Source: an uncultured Lachnospiraceae bacterium
GTDB lineage: Bacteria > Bacillota > Clostridia > Lachnospirales > Lachnospiraceae
Assembly (NCBI GenBank): GCA_946552115.1
Contig: CAMNRH010000021.1
Location: 1-50,502, forward strand
Length of the DNA stretch: 50,502 nucleotides
Direction: 5' to 3'
The notes below the pieces were generated by a model. That model ran no database searches, was not told the origin of the DNA, and saw only the letters and a program-made list of their open reading frames with translations. Positions 1-8,390 of the stretch are shown piece after piece; within the stretch, counting starts at the first letter, position 1, and each line of letters opens with the position of its first letter. Made by a program: the position numbers and the translations under genes.

Positions 1-15
1 GGTTCTTGCAGAGTA

Positions 16-42
16 TCAAACATAGAAAACACTATGTTTTGA
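16..42. promoter_or_regulatory. Inverted repeat just upstream of the broken abrB gene
   Basis: TCAAACATAG at 16-25 faces CTATGTTTTGA at 32-42, giving a 10-bp inverted repeat with one bulge and a 6-base spacer. It ends 10 bases before the abrB start codon. AbrB-type antitoxins often bind such repeats to repress their own operon, so an operator is the likeliest reading. A transcription terminator of a gene to the left is possible, but no T-run follows. Confidence 0.4.
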
Positions 43-52
43 CCCCAGCATC

Positions 53-215
53 ATGGAATTGGAAAAAGTAACGTCAAAAGGTCAAATTACAATACCTATC
101 GCAATCAGAAATGCGCTTGGAATACGAGAAAGAGATAAAATCCTTTTTTATGGAAGAAGGGGATAGAGTTATTTTAACAAGTGCTTCTACGAATGCTTTT
201 TATCCTCTTTTATAA
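53..215 (+). pseudogene. AbrB/MazE/SpoVT-type antitoxin, frameshifted and truncated
   Basis: The ATG at 53 opens a swapped-hairpin AbrB DNA-binding domain (MELEKVTSKGQITIPIAIRN). The frame holds through residue 33 and then ends at a TAG at 163-165. From the ATG at 150 the +1 frame continues with MEEGDRVILTSASTNA, the normal second half of the domain. The break lies in a run of six T (144-149); five T would restore one frame. Even when restored the protein is only about 54 residues and lacks the usual C-terminal toxin-binding tail, so the gene is probably dead. Family members pair with PIN toxins; here the next operon carries its own antitoxin. Confidence 0.75.
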
Positions 216-299
216 TTGATGGGTTAAACCAGATAGGGATAAAAATATACAAAAATAGTTTTTTCTTTCTTATCGAACGATTTTCGATATCGTTTCTTC

Positions 300-346
300 C
301 GATTTCACACGATTTTATTGATTTTATTTCTGAAATCGCATATAAT
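300..346 (+). promoter_or_regulatory. Promoter and repeat elements of the Phd/PIN operon
   Basis: TTGATT at 318-323 and TATAAT at 341-346 are 17 bases apart, a good sigma-A promoter. CGATTTCA (300-307) and TGAAATCG (331-338) form a perfect 8-bp inverted repeat that brackets the -35 box and reaches the -10. Further up, AACGAT and ATCGTT (about 276-293) form a second inverted repeat. Both are candidate sites for autorepression by the antitoxin or antitoxin-toxin complex. Confidence 0.6.
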
Positions 347-378
347 AAGAATAACCTAAATAAAAGGAGGATTTAATC

Positions 379-606
379 ATGGTTGTTACAGCGACAGAAT
401 TTAAAGCTAATTTCGGTAAGTACCTTGAATTAATTGCCAAGGAAGATGTCTTTATTACTCGTAATGGAAAAACGGTTGCTAAAGTTGTAAATCCCCAAAT
501 TTCTGCTGTGGATTCCTTGCGCGGAATGCTTGGTGGTATTTCTTCTGATATAGATATGGATTCTTTGCGAGAGGAGCGTCTGTTAAAATATGAAAATAAT
601 GTGTGA
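379..606 (+). CDS. Type II antitoxin, Phd/YefM family
   Basis: A 75-residue protein with the Phd/YefM fold: the N-terminal stretch VTATEFKANFGKYLELIA is the DNA-binding and dimerisation part, followed by the VFITRNGKTVAKVV strand pair. The acidic C-terminal tail (MDSLREERL) would bind and block the toxin. An AAAGGAGG ribosome site sits 9 bases before the ATG. The gene overlaps the downstream PIN toxin by 17 bases, so the two are translationally coupled. In this family the antitoxin also represses its own promoter, and inverted repeats are present there. Family assignment is firm; the partner is inferred from overlap. Confidence 0.88.
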   Translation: MVVTATEFKANFGKYLELIAKEDVFITRNGKTVAKVVNPQISAVDSLRGMLGGISSDIDMDSLREERLLKYENNV

Positions 607-1003
607 TACAAATGTAATCATTGATGTGTTATTGGAAAGAGAGCCTTTTATAGAAGATTCTTACAAAGTTCTAAAGTTTTGTGAAGAACACAAAATAGAC
701 GGTTTTGTATCAGCATCTTCTGTTACCGACATCTACTATCTTGTAAGAAAATATACCCACAGTATTGATATGGCATATAAGGCAGTCGGAAAACTTTTGG
801 AGATTGTCAAAGTATGCAGTGTTACTAACAATGATGTTCTAATTGCATTTCAGAAAAAGGCAAAAGATTTTGAGGATTGCCTTGTTGCTACTTGTGCCAA
901 ATCTATACATTGTGATTGTATTGTCACCCGAAACAAAAGAGATTTTGATGGCATGGGTATTCCTATGTTTACCCCAACAGAAATTCTTTTGAAAATCATG
1001 TAA
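590..1003 (+). CDS. PIN-domain ribonuclease toxin (VapC-like)
   Basis: A 137-residue PIN-domain protein, close to the normal length of a VapC toxin. The first catalytic aspartate lies in MCDTNVIIDVLLER, and further conserved acids are in KDFEDCLVATCA and in TRNKRDFDGMGIP. The Mg2+ site formed by these acids is expected to cut RNA, often tRNA. The start is at 590 inside the antitoxin gene; the internal ATG at 599 is an alternative that keeps the first catalytic Asp. The pair looks complete and could be active, unlike the AbrB relic upstream. Confidence 0.88.
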   Translation: MKIMCDTNVIIDVLLEREPFIEDSYKVLKFCEEHKIDGFVSASSVTDIYYLVRKYTHSIDMAYKAVGKLLEIVKVCSVTNNDVLIAFQKKAKDFEDCLVATCAKSIHCDCIVTRNKRDFDGMGIPMFTPTEILLKIM

Positions 1004-1046
1004 TGCATATTTCGCGGAAGCTTTCCTATCGTCTGGTTGTAAACCG

Positions 1047-1067
1047 GGATTATGACTGACATAATCC
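1047..1067. repeat. Short hairpin after the toxin gene
   Basis: GGATTATG (1047-1054) and CATAATCC (1060-1067) form a perfect 8-bp inverted repeat with a 5-base loop. No T-run follows, so it is a weak terminator candidate at best. Confidence 0.35.
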
Positions 1068-1075
1068 GATGCCCG

Positions 1076-1297
1076 CTATTTCTATACCATACAAATCAAC
1101 TTTTAGATTCGCTTCCACAGGAGCCTGACTGGGAGATACCCCCGCGGCGTTTACCGGTATAGAAATGCTCCGAATTTCTGTGCTTCTGCAATCATATTCA
1201 TAATGGATTTACGGGAAGATGAGTTCATTTCCAGAGGCGTTACGTCAAATCCTGCGGCATTCATTGTCTAAGCGATAGTCTGAGCATTTTCCACCAT
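1076..1297 (-). pseudogene. Remnant of an SDR-family oxidoreductase
   Basis: Read on the minus strand, this stretch encodes fragments of a short-chain dehydrogenase: MVENAQTIA, then an in-frame TAG, then TMNAAGFDVTPLEMNSSSR, KSIMNMIAEAQKFG and, after a frameshift near 1160, VNAAGVSPSQAPVEANLKVD and LYG. NAAGVSPSQAP and LKVDLYG are typical of the Rossmann fold in a common Clostridia SDR group. The catalytic Tyr-x-x-x-Lys half and the N-terminal GxGxxG are not present. With a stop, a frameshift and both ends missing, this is clearly a dead fragment. Confidence 0.7.
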
Positions 1298-1600
1298 ATT
1301 CTTTCATTTACATTTATTTTGGATAATTTCATTCCAGAGAGCAATTCGGATTCATAGGATGCTCCATAAGAAAATCTTATGATGATTTTCCGTATATCTG
1401 CGGAACCTGCCACCGGCAGTTTTCTTCGGATGCATGGCAACCAAAAAGACCATATGTCTCCCCTATGTTCTGTAGTCTCTTTTTCTTATAAATTATGCAC
1501 AAAAAAGTAAATGATTACATACCATAAAATAACCTAAAAGAAACTTAATAATTGCTTTTAAAGAAAAAACAAACAAAAAAATTCAGAATAAAAAGATTAT
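1298..1600. other. Intergenic stretch with no recognised gene
   Basis: No convincing reading frame or RNA was found. It separates the SDR relic from the sugar-transport promoter. The only structured part is the GTAAATGATTAC half-palindrome listed separately at 1507-1518. The left part may be further eroded coding sequence. Confidence 0.5.
1507..1518. promoter_or_regulatory. Upstream LacI-type operator candidate
   Basis: GTAAATGATTAC has the GTAA-N4-TTAC layout of LacI-family operators and matches the better site at 1635-1650. The two are 130 bases apart, which would allow looping by a tetrameric repressor. Confidence 0.4.
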
Positions 1601-1601
1601 A

Positions 1602-1650
1602 TTGACAAAATAATCTTTTATTTGTATCATAAAAATGTAATCAATTACAT
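1602..1650 (+). promoter_or_regulatory. Sigma-A promoter with LacI-type operator over the start site
   Basis: TTGACA at 1602-1607 and TATCAT at 1625-1630 are 17 bases apart. Immediately downstream, ATGTAATCAATTACAT (1635-1650) is a palindrome with arms ATGTAAT and ATTACAT and a 2-base centre. It fits the TGTAA-N4-TTACA operator layout of LacI-family repressors and covers the expected transcription start. The LacI gene at 7297 in the same locus is the obvious candidate regulator. Confidence 0.75.
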
Positions 1651-1689
1651 AAGAGTATGATAAACAATACGAAAAAGGAGGAAAGAACT

Positions 1690-2793
1690 ATGCGAAGCAA
1701 GAAGAAAAAAAGTATGTTGTTCGCAGCAATACTGGTTATGGCATTGATTTTATCAGCATGCAGTCAGGGAGAGAGTAAGGAAGAGGACAAGGCTTCAAAC
1801 GAGGAGAAAAAGGGAGGAATCAATATCGCGCTTCTGGATTCCTCTAATGGAAATGCCTGGCGCGCACAGATGGAAGCGGAGATGGAGGAGGCCGCAGATC
1901 AGTATAAGAGAGACGGTGTGATACAAAATTATACTGTATATTCAGCAAATGACGACGCGACGCAGCAGTCTTCTCAGCTCAGCCAGATTGTGACCGAGGG
2001 AAAAACAGATGTTGTAATTATCAATCCGGTATCTGCCACCTCGCTGAATCCGGTGATTGATAAAGCGATCAAGGCCGGAATTAAAGTGCTGGGCGTGGAT
2101 TCCGTCATTGCTCATCCGGATGTTGTGACAATCGCGACAGATCAATATAGATGGGCGGAGCTGCAGGCGGAATTTCTGGCAGAAAAGCTGGATGGAAAGG
2201 GAAATATTATTATCTACAATGCAATGGCGGGAGTACCGGCAAGCGATACAAGAGAGAAAGCGTTTGATGATGTGATCGCAAAATATCCGGACATCAAAGT
2301 ATTAAAGAAAGTATATCATGGATGGGATGAAGGAGAGGCGAAGCAGCTAACGACGACGATGATTTCTACTTATTCTGATATCGACGGTATTTTAAATCAG
2401 GATTGTTCGCCGGGAATCATGCAGGGCTTTGAAGAAGCTGGAAAAGATATGCCTAAGGTAATTACCAGCGACGGTTCAATTACTTATCTGAATATGTGGA
2501 ACGATTATAATCTGAAAAATAAGGATAAAGCATTTGAGGGAATTATTGTGGCGAATCCTCCTGGAATGGGCGTTGACGCGATCAAAATTGCGATTAAGCT
2601 TATGGACGGAGCAGAATTTAAGGACGACGCGCTTCAGGATTCAGACGGAGGAAAAGCAATTCTTCTTGATCCGGATCCGGTTATTACGAACGAAAACCGC
2701 GAAGAATGGGTAGAGAAGGTAAAATCAATGGATGCGTCTTACACATTTTCAACTGTACTTTCCGACGAGCAGATTGACGAATTGTTCAAATAA
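1690..2793 (+). CDS. Sugar ABC transporter substrate-binding lipoprotein (RbsB-like)
   Basis: A 367-residue extracellular binding protein of the periplasmic-binding type 1 family (ribose/galactose/inositol type). The signal peptide ends in the lipobox LSAC, so the mature protein is anchored by a lipidated Cys at about residue 24. The ligand-binding lobes start with GINIALLDSSNGNAWRAQM and include VVIINPVSATSLNPVIDKAI and the hinge region QDCSPGIMQGFEEAG. I chose the ATG at 1690 because AGGAGG lies 8 bases ahead of it; the in-frame ATG at 1657 has no ribosome site. It is first in an operon with the matching ATPase and two permeases. The substrate cannot be read from sequence. Confidence 0.88.
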   Translation: MRSKKKKSMLFAAILVMALILSACSQGESKEEDKASNEEKKGGINIALLDSSNGNAWRAQMEAEMEEAADQYKRDGVIQNYTVYSANDDATQQSSQLSQIVTEGKTDVVIINPVSATSLNPVIDKAIKAGIKVLGVDSVIAHPDVVTIATDQYRWAELQAEFLAEKLDGKGNIIIYNAMAGVPASDTREKAFDDVIAKYPDIKVLKKVYHGWDEGEAKQLTTTMISTYSDIDGILNQDCSPGIMQGFEEAGKDMPKVITSDGSITYLNMWNDYNLKNKDKAFEGIIVANPPGMGVDAIKIAIKLMDGAEFKDDALQDSDGGKAILLDPDPVITNENREEWVEKVKSMDASYTFSTVLSDEQIDELFK

Positions 2794-2816
2794 TATACGG
2801 CAGGGGGTAATGCATT

Positions 2817-4319
2817 GTGCTTCATATTATAGATTTGGAAAAGAATTTTGGCGCTGTGAAAGCATTGAGCAGTGCCTCCCTGAAAATAGAGAGAGGGGAG
2901 ATCCGGGCACTGCTTGGAGCGAATGGCTCCGGGAAAAGTACGCTTGTAAAGGTTCTGTCCGGATTAAATAAAAAAGACGGCGGGGAAATATGGCTGAATG
3001 GAAAAGAGATCGAGATTCATTCGCCTGTTTCCAGCAAAAAGTATGGAATTGCCATGGCATATCAGGACATGAGCCTGATACCGGAGCTGACGCTTGAGGA
3101 GAATCTGGTACTTGGTAACGAGCCGAAAGGCAGATTTGCAGCCGTGTCGAGAGGAAGTATGCGGGAATACGCGCAGAAAATGATTGGAGAGCTTGGAATA
3201 CAGGCGGAGCCGGATACGAGGGTGAAGGATATGGATCTATCCAGTCAAGGTCTGGTTGAAGTGGCTAAGGCAATGTATACGAAGCCTATACTTTTGATTC
3301 TGGATGAAATCACAGCGTCCATGCATCGCGATCAGGTAGAACTGCTTTTTGCATTTCTCAAAAGGGAGAGAGAAAAAGGACTGTCCATTTTATTCGTTTC
3401 ACATCGGTTTGAGGAGGTCTATGAGCTGTGCCAGAGCGCAACGATCTTACGCGGCGGCGTCAGCGTCCAGGACGTCCGGCTTGATAAGACGTCTGTGGAC
3501 AAGCTGGTCTACTACATGACCGGTGAGGAAGTGAAGACGGAGCAGGGCGGGACGCAGGATGAAGAACATGACGATTCGCGGGTTTTGATGGAAATAGAGG
3601 ATCTGACGGTAGAGGATCAGGTGAAGCAGATCTCCATGACAGTGAGAGCAGGAGAGATTATAGGGATTGCCGGTCTGCAGGGCCAGGGACAGAGTGAATT
3701 TCTGCGCGCTCTCTATGGGGCATGTCATTATCAGGAGGGACGGATTCGTATTGAGAATGCAGATGTCAAGATCCGGACGCCTAAGGATGCGGTAAAGGCG
3801 GGAATTGGCTTTATCTCCGGCGACAGAGAGAAAGAGCAGATTATGTCGATCAGAAGTGTCGGAGAAAATCTTTTGATTGTGGAGCGTGCAGTGAACTGGA
3901 TCGGAGCCTTTTGCTCTCCTAAGGGAGAGCGGAAAAAGGCAGAAGACCTAATCGGCAGACTGGATGTGGTTACGGCAGGGACGGATGTTCCGGCAGACAG
4001 TCTCTCAGGAGGAAATCAGCAGAAGCTTGCGGTGGGAAGATGGCTGAACAGGGAGCTTAAAATATTACTTTTAGATGACCCGACAAAAGGGGTGGACGTA
4101 AAGGCGCGAAGTGAAATTAACCGTCTGTTTCGAAATATGACGGACAGAGGGACCGCGATTCTATATTCGTCCAGTGATAATGACGAGCTTTTGGAAATCG
4201 CAGAAAAAATATATGTATTTTATGAGGGCAGAATTGTGAAAGTATTGTCTGGAAAAGAGAGGAACAAAGAGGCGCTTTCGCGGGCAATGTTAGGCGTGGC
4301 AGAAGGAGGCCGTATATGA
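2817..4319 (+). CDS. Sugar ABC transporter ATPase with two nucleotide-binding domains (RbsA/MglA type)
   Basis: A 500-residue ATPase with two ABC domains, the normal size for RbsA/MglA/XylG. The N-terminal half has Walker A GANGSGKST (residues 34-42), a degenerate signature LSSQGLVEVAKA and Walker B LLILDE. The C-terminal half has a degenerate Walker A (GLQGQGQSEF), a good signature LSGGNQQKLAVGRW and Walker B ILLLDDPTKGVD. This uneven pattern is usual in the family. Translation starts at a GTG with AGGGGG 9 bases upstream. It powers import together with the two permeases that follow, and overlaps the first by 4 bases. Confidence 0.9.
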   Translation: MLHIIDLEKNFGAVKALSSASLKIERGEIRALLGANGSGKSTLVKVLSGLNKKDGGEIWLNGKEIEIHSPVSSKKYGIAMAYQDMSLIPELTLEENLVLGNEPKGRFAAVSRGSMREYAQKMIGELGIQAEPDTRVKDMDLSSQGLVEVAKAMYTKPILLILDEITASMHRDQVELLFAFLKREREKGLSILFVSHRFEEVYELCQSATILRGGVSVQDVRLDKTSVDKLVYYMTGEEVKTEQGGTQDEEHDDSRVLMEIEDLTVEDQVKQISMTVRAGEIIGIAGLQGQGQSEFLRALYGACHYQEGRIRIENADVKIRTPKDAVKAGIGFISGDREKEQIMSIRSVGENLLIVERAVNWIGAFCSPKGERKKAEDLIGRLDVVTAGTDVPADSLSGGNQQKLAVGRWLNRELKILLLDDPTKGVDVKARSEINRLFRNMTDRGTAILYSSSDNDELLEIAEKIYVFYEGRIVKVLSGKERNKEALSRAMLGVAEGGRI

Positions 4320-5290
4320 GGTGGTTAGAAGGGAAATTAGGATATATTCTTCTGGCAGGCGCATTGGTGATCAATATCTGTCTGCAGGGGACAGGGTTTT
4401 TTACTGTGGACAGTATCGGGGCGCTGTTCAGCTCAAATCTTCCGCTGCTTATGGCCGCGCTTGCACAGACAATCATTATGGCGGCGGGAGGAATAGATAT
4501 ATCAATCGGAAATACGATTGCGATGTCAAATGGAATTATCATTGTGTGTTTAAATACTTACGGGATGTCATTTCTGGGAAGCTCCCTTGCGGCAATTGCG
4601 GCGGGGACGGCTATAGGCTTGGTAAATGGTATTGTGATTGCATATTTCCGGGTGCCTCCGCTTCTGGTGACATTTGCAATGTCAACGTTTATCAAGGGCC
4701 TGTCGCTTATGATTCTGCCAAAACCCGGCGGAAATGTCCCGGCAGAAGTGTACAGGGCATATGGAGGCACAGTTTTGATGATACCGACTGCGCTGTTTAT
4801 CTTAATCGCTGTATCGGCGCTCCTTATACTGATGGGAAAATTCCGGATTACCAATCATATGACGGCGATCGGTTCTAATGAAAGGAATGCCTATGTATCA
4901 GGAGTGCGCGTGGAAGTGGTCAAAATGACGGCATATGCGGCAGGGGGATTGATTGCAGCTTTAGCAGGCGTCTGCCTGACAGCCCTGACAGCGACAGGAG
5001 ATGTGAGAAATGGGGAGAGCTTCGCGCTGCAGTCCATCGCGGCAGTGATTATCGGAGGAATGCTTGGAAGCGGTAAATGGAAAAATTATATATTGGGAGC
5101 AGTCAGCGGAGCGCTTTTTCTGGCTGTCATCAATAATATTGTATTTTACGCTTTCAGCTATATTTCGATTAACTATCCGGGAATCCAGATATCTACTTAT
5201 TATCAGCAGCTGCTCTCCAACTTTATTATCATCTTTGGATTGATGAGCAAGGTACTTGTAGAACGGAAGAAAAGGAGGAGGGTCAGGTGA
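4316..5290 (+). CDS. Sugar ABC transporter permease 1 (RbsC-like)
   Basis: A 324-residue integral membrane protein of the branched-chain/ribose permease family with about 8-10 hydrophobic segments. The family loop AIGSNERNAYVSGVRVEVVK and the downstream AAVIIGGMLGSGKWKN, which contacts the ATPase, are visible. The start ATG overlaps the ATPase stop (ATGA), so the genes are translationally coupled. A different permease gene follows directly, which suggests that the channel is a heterodimer rather than the RbsC homodimer. Confidence 0.88.
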   Translation: MRWLEGKLGYILLAGALVINICLQGTGFFTVDSIGALFSSNLPLLMAALAQTIIMAAGGIDISIGNTIAMSNGIIIVCLNTYGMSFLGSSLAAIAAGTAIGLVNGIVIAYFRVPPLLVTFAMSTFIKGLSLMILPKPGGNVPAEVYRAYGGTVLMIPTALFILIAVSALLILMGKFRITNHMTAIGSNERNAYVSGVRVEVVKMTAYAAGGLIAALAGVCLTALTATGDVRNGESFALQSIAAVIIGGMLGSGKWKNYILGAVSGALFLAVINNIVFYAFSYISINYPGIQISTYYQQLLSNFIIIFGLMSKVLVERKKRRRVR

Positions 5291-6243
5291 GCAAGATACA
5301 AAGTAAAATACGGAGACAGGAGCTTATTCTCGTTGGAATTACGCTGGCGCTCCTGCTTGCCGGATGCATGATCAACGGACAGTTTTTAAGACCGGCAAAT
5401 ATTGCGAATATATTAATTATGGCGTCTCTCCTTGGGTTTGTGGCAAGCGGCCAGACATTGGTAGTGCTCTCTGGAAACGACGGGCTGGACTTGTCCGTCG
5501 GCGGAGTGATGTCCCTCGGAGCGGTGGCGGCTTATATTATTATGGATGGAAGCAACGGAAATCTTTTGAAAGCATTTTTCATCGTGCTTCTTGTGGGGGC
5601 GGCTGTAGGCTTGTTTAACGCGTTAGGAATTGTATTTGCCAAAATTCCGGCGCTTGTTATGACGCTGGCAGTGTCCAATGCGCTGACCAGTGTACAGCAG
5701 CTGATTACAGGCGGCAATCCAACGGGGGCGCCGTCCCCGGCGGCAAGCAGGCTTGCTACGTCAAAAGCGGTATCCTTTCTTCCCTGGCTTACGGTAATCT
5801 GGATCATCCTGATTTTTGCGATGTACCTGCTGCTAACCAGGAGTACTTACGGAAAACAGCTCTACGCTGTCGGAAGTAATGAGAGAGCGGCGGTATTGTC
5901 GGGAATACAGTCGAGAAAGATCCGGATTTACACCTATATCATCTGCGGAATGCTCAGTGCGTTTGCCGGATTCTGGCTCTGCGCGTATAACGGGGTGATC
6001 TATGTAAATGCAGGCGCATCTTATGTCATGCCGTCTGTGGCGGCGGTGGTGATCGGCGGGACGTCAATCGCCGGCGGGAAAGGAAGCTATAACGGCACGG
6101 CGGCCGGAACGATTATTTTAACGATGATAAGCAGTCTTCTTGTTATGATGGATACAAATGAGGCTGGGAAATATATGATGAACGGCGTTATTTTGCTGGT
6201 GCTTTTAGTAATCTATACAAGGCATCCGAAAATAAGGCAATAA
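5287..6243 (+). CDS. Sugar ABC transporter permease 2 (RbsC-like)
   Basis: A 318-residue paralogue of the preceding permease, with the same loop (AVGSNERAAVLSGIQSRKIR) and AAVVIGGTSIAGGKG. A GTG start overlaps the stop of permease 1 by 4 bases and AGGAGGG sits before it. The EALSG-type loop differs in detail from permease 1, as expected for a heterodimer pair of the kind found in autoinducer-2 and xylitol/erythritol-type importers. Confidence 0.87.
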   Translation: MSKIQSKIRRQELILVGITLALLLAGCMINGQFLRPANIANILIMASLLGFVASGQTLVVLSGNDGLDLSVGGVMSLGAVAAYIIMDGSNGNLLKAFFIVLLVGAAVGLFNALGIVFAKIPALVMTLAVSNALTSVQQLITGGNPTGAPSPAASRLATSKAVSFLPWLTVIWIILIFAMYLLLTRSTYGKQLYAVGSNERAAVLSGIQSRKIRIYTYIICGMLSAFAGFWLCAYNGVIYVNAGASYVMPSVAAVVIGGTSIAGGKGSYNGTAAGTIILTMISSLLVMMDTNEAGKYMMNGVILLVLLVIYTRHPKIRQ

Positions 6244-6264
6244 AAATGAATGGAGGAACGAATG

Positions 6265-7227
6265 ATGTATAAAATCAAACAGAGCATGGATGCGGTGAAT
6301 TACGGAGGCTATTTTCACGAGGGGGGCCCTCTTACCATGGAACAGATCATTGATAAGGCGGCTGAATTCGGATATGACGCGGTGGATATCTGGCCTCATA
6401 AGCCGCTGATGTACCCGGGCGATTGGAGCAAGGAGAGAAGAAAGGAGCTTCTTGCATACGCGAAGAAGAAAGGAATCAAGTTTGCGGCGGTGGATGCGTG
6501 TACCAATTTCATGCGGTCAAAGCACGCGCTGGTGCCGGATGTGGAAAAGGAGCTTCCATACCTGAAAGAATGCTGCGAGCTGGCGGAGGATCTGGAATGC
6601 CCGACTGTGAGAATTATGCCGGCGTTTATCGGCTATTTCTGGAGCGAGTACTCTACGCTTGGTTACTGTCAGACGGCTCTTACGGCTCGTTCTATGGAGG
6701 TGTCTAAGCAGGAGGATTATTATCAGGAATGGACGCATGTGAGAGAGGGAATCAGAGAGGCCGCAAAGATGGCAAAGCAGTACGATGTTGTTTTAGCGCT
6801 CCAAGGTCATCCTCCGGTTGTGAACTGCGTGCAGGATTTATTTGACATGGTAGAAGAGGTAGGGATGGATAATGTAAAGATTGGCCTGGATCTGCCGCTC
6901 TTTGACCATCAGACGGAAGAGTTTATCTATGAAACTGTAAGGCGTGCAGGAAAGGACATGGCGCACTCCCATACCCTTGGGGTGGCTATTAAATATGGTC
7001 CGAGCGACAGCATCTATGCCACGGAAGAAGTAGTGCCGGGCGACGGTATCGAAAACTGGGTTCCGTTTTTCAAGGCATGTAAGGAGATCGGCTATGAAGG
7101 CTATTTTGCATATGAGCAGTGCGCGCCGTTTTTTGTAAAGGGGCACAGGAAGCCGGATGTAGCGGATATTGATGAGCGTCAGAAAAGAGGATTTGCGTTT
7201 ATAAAATCGCTGGAAGAAAAGATTTAG
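6265..7227 (+). CDS. Sugar phosphate isomerase/epimerase (AP endonuclease 2-type TIM barrel)
   Basis: A 320-residue xylose-isomerase-like TIM barrel. Recognisable strands include AAEFGYDAVDIWPH, CPTVRIMPAFIG, VGMDNVKIGLDLPLFDHQ, DMAHSHTLGVAIK and GYFAYEQCAPF; His and acidic residues on these strands form the usual divalent-metal site. Members isomerise or epimerise free or phosphorylated sugars, or act on keto-inositols or keto-sugars. The best start is the ATG at 6265, 8 bases after GGAGG; ATGs at 6250 and 6262 are in frame. It is last in the transporter operon, 21 bases downstream, so it likely handles the imported compound first. Confidence 0.78.
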   Translation: MYKIKQSMDAVNYGGYFHEGGPLTMEQIIDKAAEFGYDAVDIWPHKPLMYPGDWSKERRKELLAYAKKKGIKFAAVDACTNFMRSKHALVPDVEKELPYLKECCELAEDLECPTVRIMPAFIGYFWSEYSTLGYCQTALTARSMEVSKQEDYYQEWTHVREGIREAAKMAKQYDVVLALQGHPPVVNCVQDLFDMVEEVGMDNVKIGLDLPLFDHQTEEFIYETVRRAGKDMAHSHTLGVAIKYGPSDSIYATEEVVPGDGIENWVPFFKACKEIGYEGYFAYEQCAPFFVKGHRKPDVADIDERQKRGFAFIKSLEEKI

Positions 7228-7228
7228 G

Positions 7229-7257
7229 ATGTCAAACATTTCTAAAAATGGTACAAT
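7229..7257 (+). promoter_or_regulatory. Probable promoter of the lacI-family gene
   Basis: ATGTCA (7229-7234) and TACAAT (7252-7257) are 17 bases apart in the short gap before the regulator. The -35 box is weak (4 of 6). No TGTAA-N4-TTACA operator is visible here, so autoregulation is not evident. Confidence 0.45.
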
Positions 7258-7296
7258 ATAGAGAATAAAAAAAGATAAAGGCGAGTGGGCGTACAT

Positions 7297-8280
7297 ATGA
7301 CAAATATCCAAAAAGTAGCGGAGAAAGCCGGTGTATCGGTGGCTACGGTATCAAGGGTGATCAACGGTTCGGGGAAAGTAACGGAAAAGACACGTAAGAG
7401 AGTGGAGGAAGCGGTTGCGGAGATGAATTATGTGCCGAATATGCTGGCGCGTAACTTCAGGACATCGAAAAGTAAGACGATCCTGATTATCCTGACAAAT
7501 ATTTCAAATTTATTCTATATGGAAATCGTACATGGAATCAGTGAATATGCCAATGAGAAAGGATATGATATTCTGCTGAGCGAGACGGACGGAGAGCTGA
7601 AACGGCAGATTGAATGTCTCCAGAAAGTGAAAAACCGGATTGCAGACGGGGCGGTGTTTTTGGAGTCTACGATTCAGGACGAGGTGCTGTTTTCGCTGGA
7701 AAAGGAGTATCCGGTGATCCAGTGCTGTACTTATAATGATGAGATCTCTCTGCCCTATGTGATTGCCAATAACGAGCGGGGCGGTTACATGGCCGGAAAC
7801 GAGCTGATTCGTGCAGGGAGAAGGAAGCTGGCCTTTATAGGAACTAATGATAAATCGAGATATAATAAGGAACGGCGGACAGGGTTCTTCCGGGCAGCTC
7901 AGAAAGCGGGAATTCAGGCGGAGGAGATCTGTGCGATGAATATCGAACTCAGCTTTGACGGGGGACGCAGCGCGGCGGACATTTTAATGAAAGAAAAGGT
8001 TGACGGATGTTTTTTCGCTTCGGACATGCAGGCGATCGGCGCCATCAACAGATTTATGGAGTCCGGCGTATGTGTTCCGAAGGATATTTCAGTGATCGGT
8101 TACGACAATCTGGAAATCTGTAATCTTATTGTACCCTCTTTAACATCTATTGGCCAGCCTGCCAGGAAAATGGGACAGGAAACGGCAAAAATGCTGATTG
8201 ATAAAATTGAGAAAGAGGATATGTCCGGCATGAGAAATATTATATTTGAACCGGAGCTGATTCGTCGGGATTCGGTGTAG
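7297..8280 (+). CDS. LacI-family transcriptional repressor
   Basis: A 327-residue regulator with an N-terminal LacI helix-turn-helix (NIQKVAEKAGVSVATVSRVI, then NGSGKVTEKTRKRVEEA and the hinge helix NMLARNFR) and a C-terminal sugar-binding domain of the periplasmic-binding type 1 fold (GIISEYANEKGYDILLSE-like core, VDGCFFASDMQAIGAI, ISVIGYDNLEICNLIVPSLT). The start at 7297 gives the normal N-terminus MTNIQKVA; a GTG at 7285 would add four residues. It sits between two halves of the sugar locus and is the likely owner of the operators at 1507 and 1635. Confidence 0.9.
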   Translation: MTNIQKVAEKAGVSVATVSRVINGSGKVTEKTRKRVEEAVAEMNYVPNMLARNFRTSKSKTILIILTNISNLFYMEIVHGISEYANEKGYDILLSETDGELKRQIECLQKVKNRIADGAVFLESTIQDEVLFSLEKEYPVIQCCTYNDEISLPYVIANNERGGYMAGNELIRAGRRKLAFIGTNDKSRYNKERRTGFFRAAQKAGIQAEEICAMNIELSFDGGRSAADILMKEKVDGCFFASDMQAIGAINRFMESGVCVPKDISVIGYDNLEICNLIVPSLTSIGQPARKMGQETAKMLIDKIEKEDMSGMRNIIFEPELIRRDSV

Positions 8281-8284
8281 AATG

Positions 8285-8322
8285 AAAGGCTGTGGATGTA
8301 GAACGCTCCGCAGTCTTTTATT
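8285..8322 (+). terminator. Rho-independent terminator after the lacI-family gene
   Basis: AAAGGCTGTGG (8285-8295) pairs with CCGCAGTCTTT (8308-8318) over 11 positions including two G-U pairs, with a 12-base loop and a TTTATT tail. It separates the repressor from the dehydrogenase operon. Confidence 0.7.
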
Positions 8323-8390
8323 CTACATAGTTTTATCATACAGAAATAGGAACAGACAGGAGATTTTATTTTTAACCAGGAGGAAAGATT

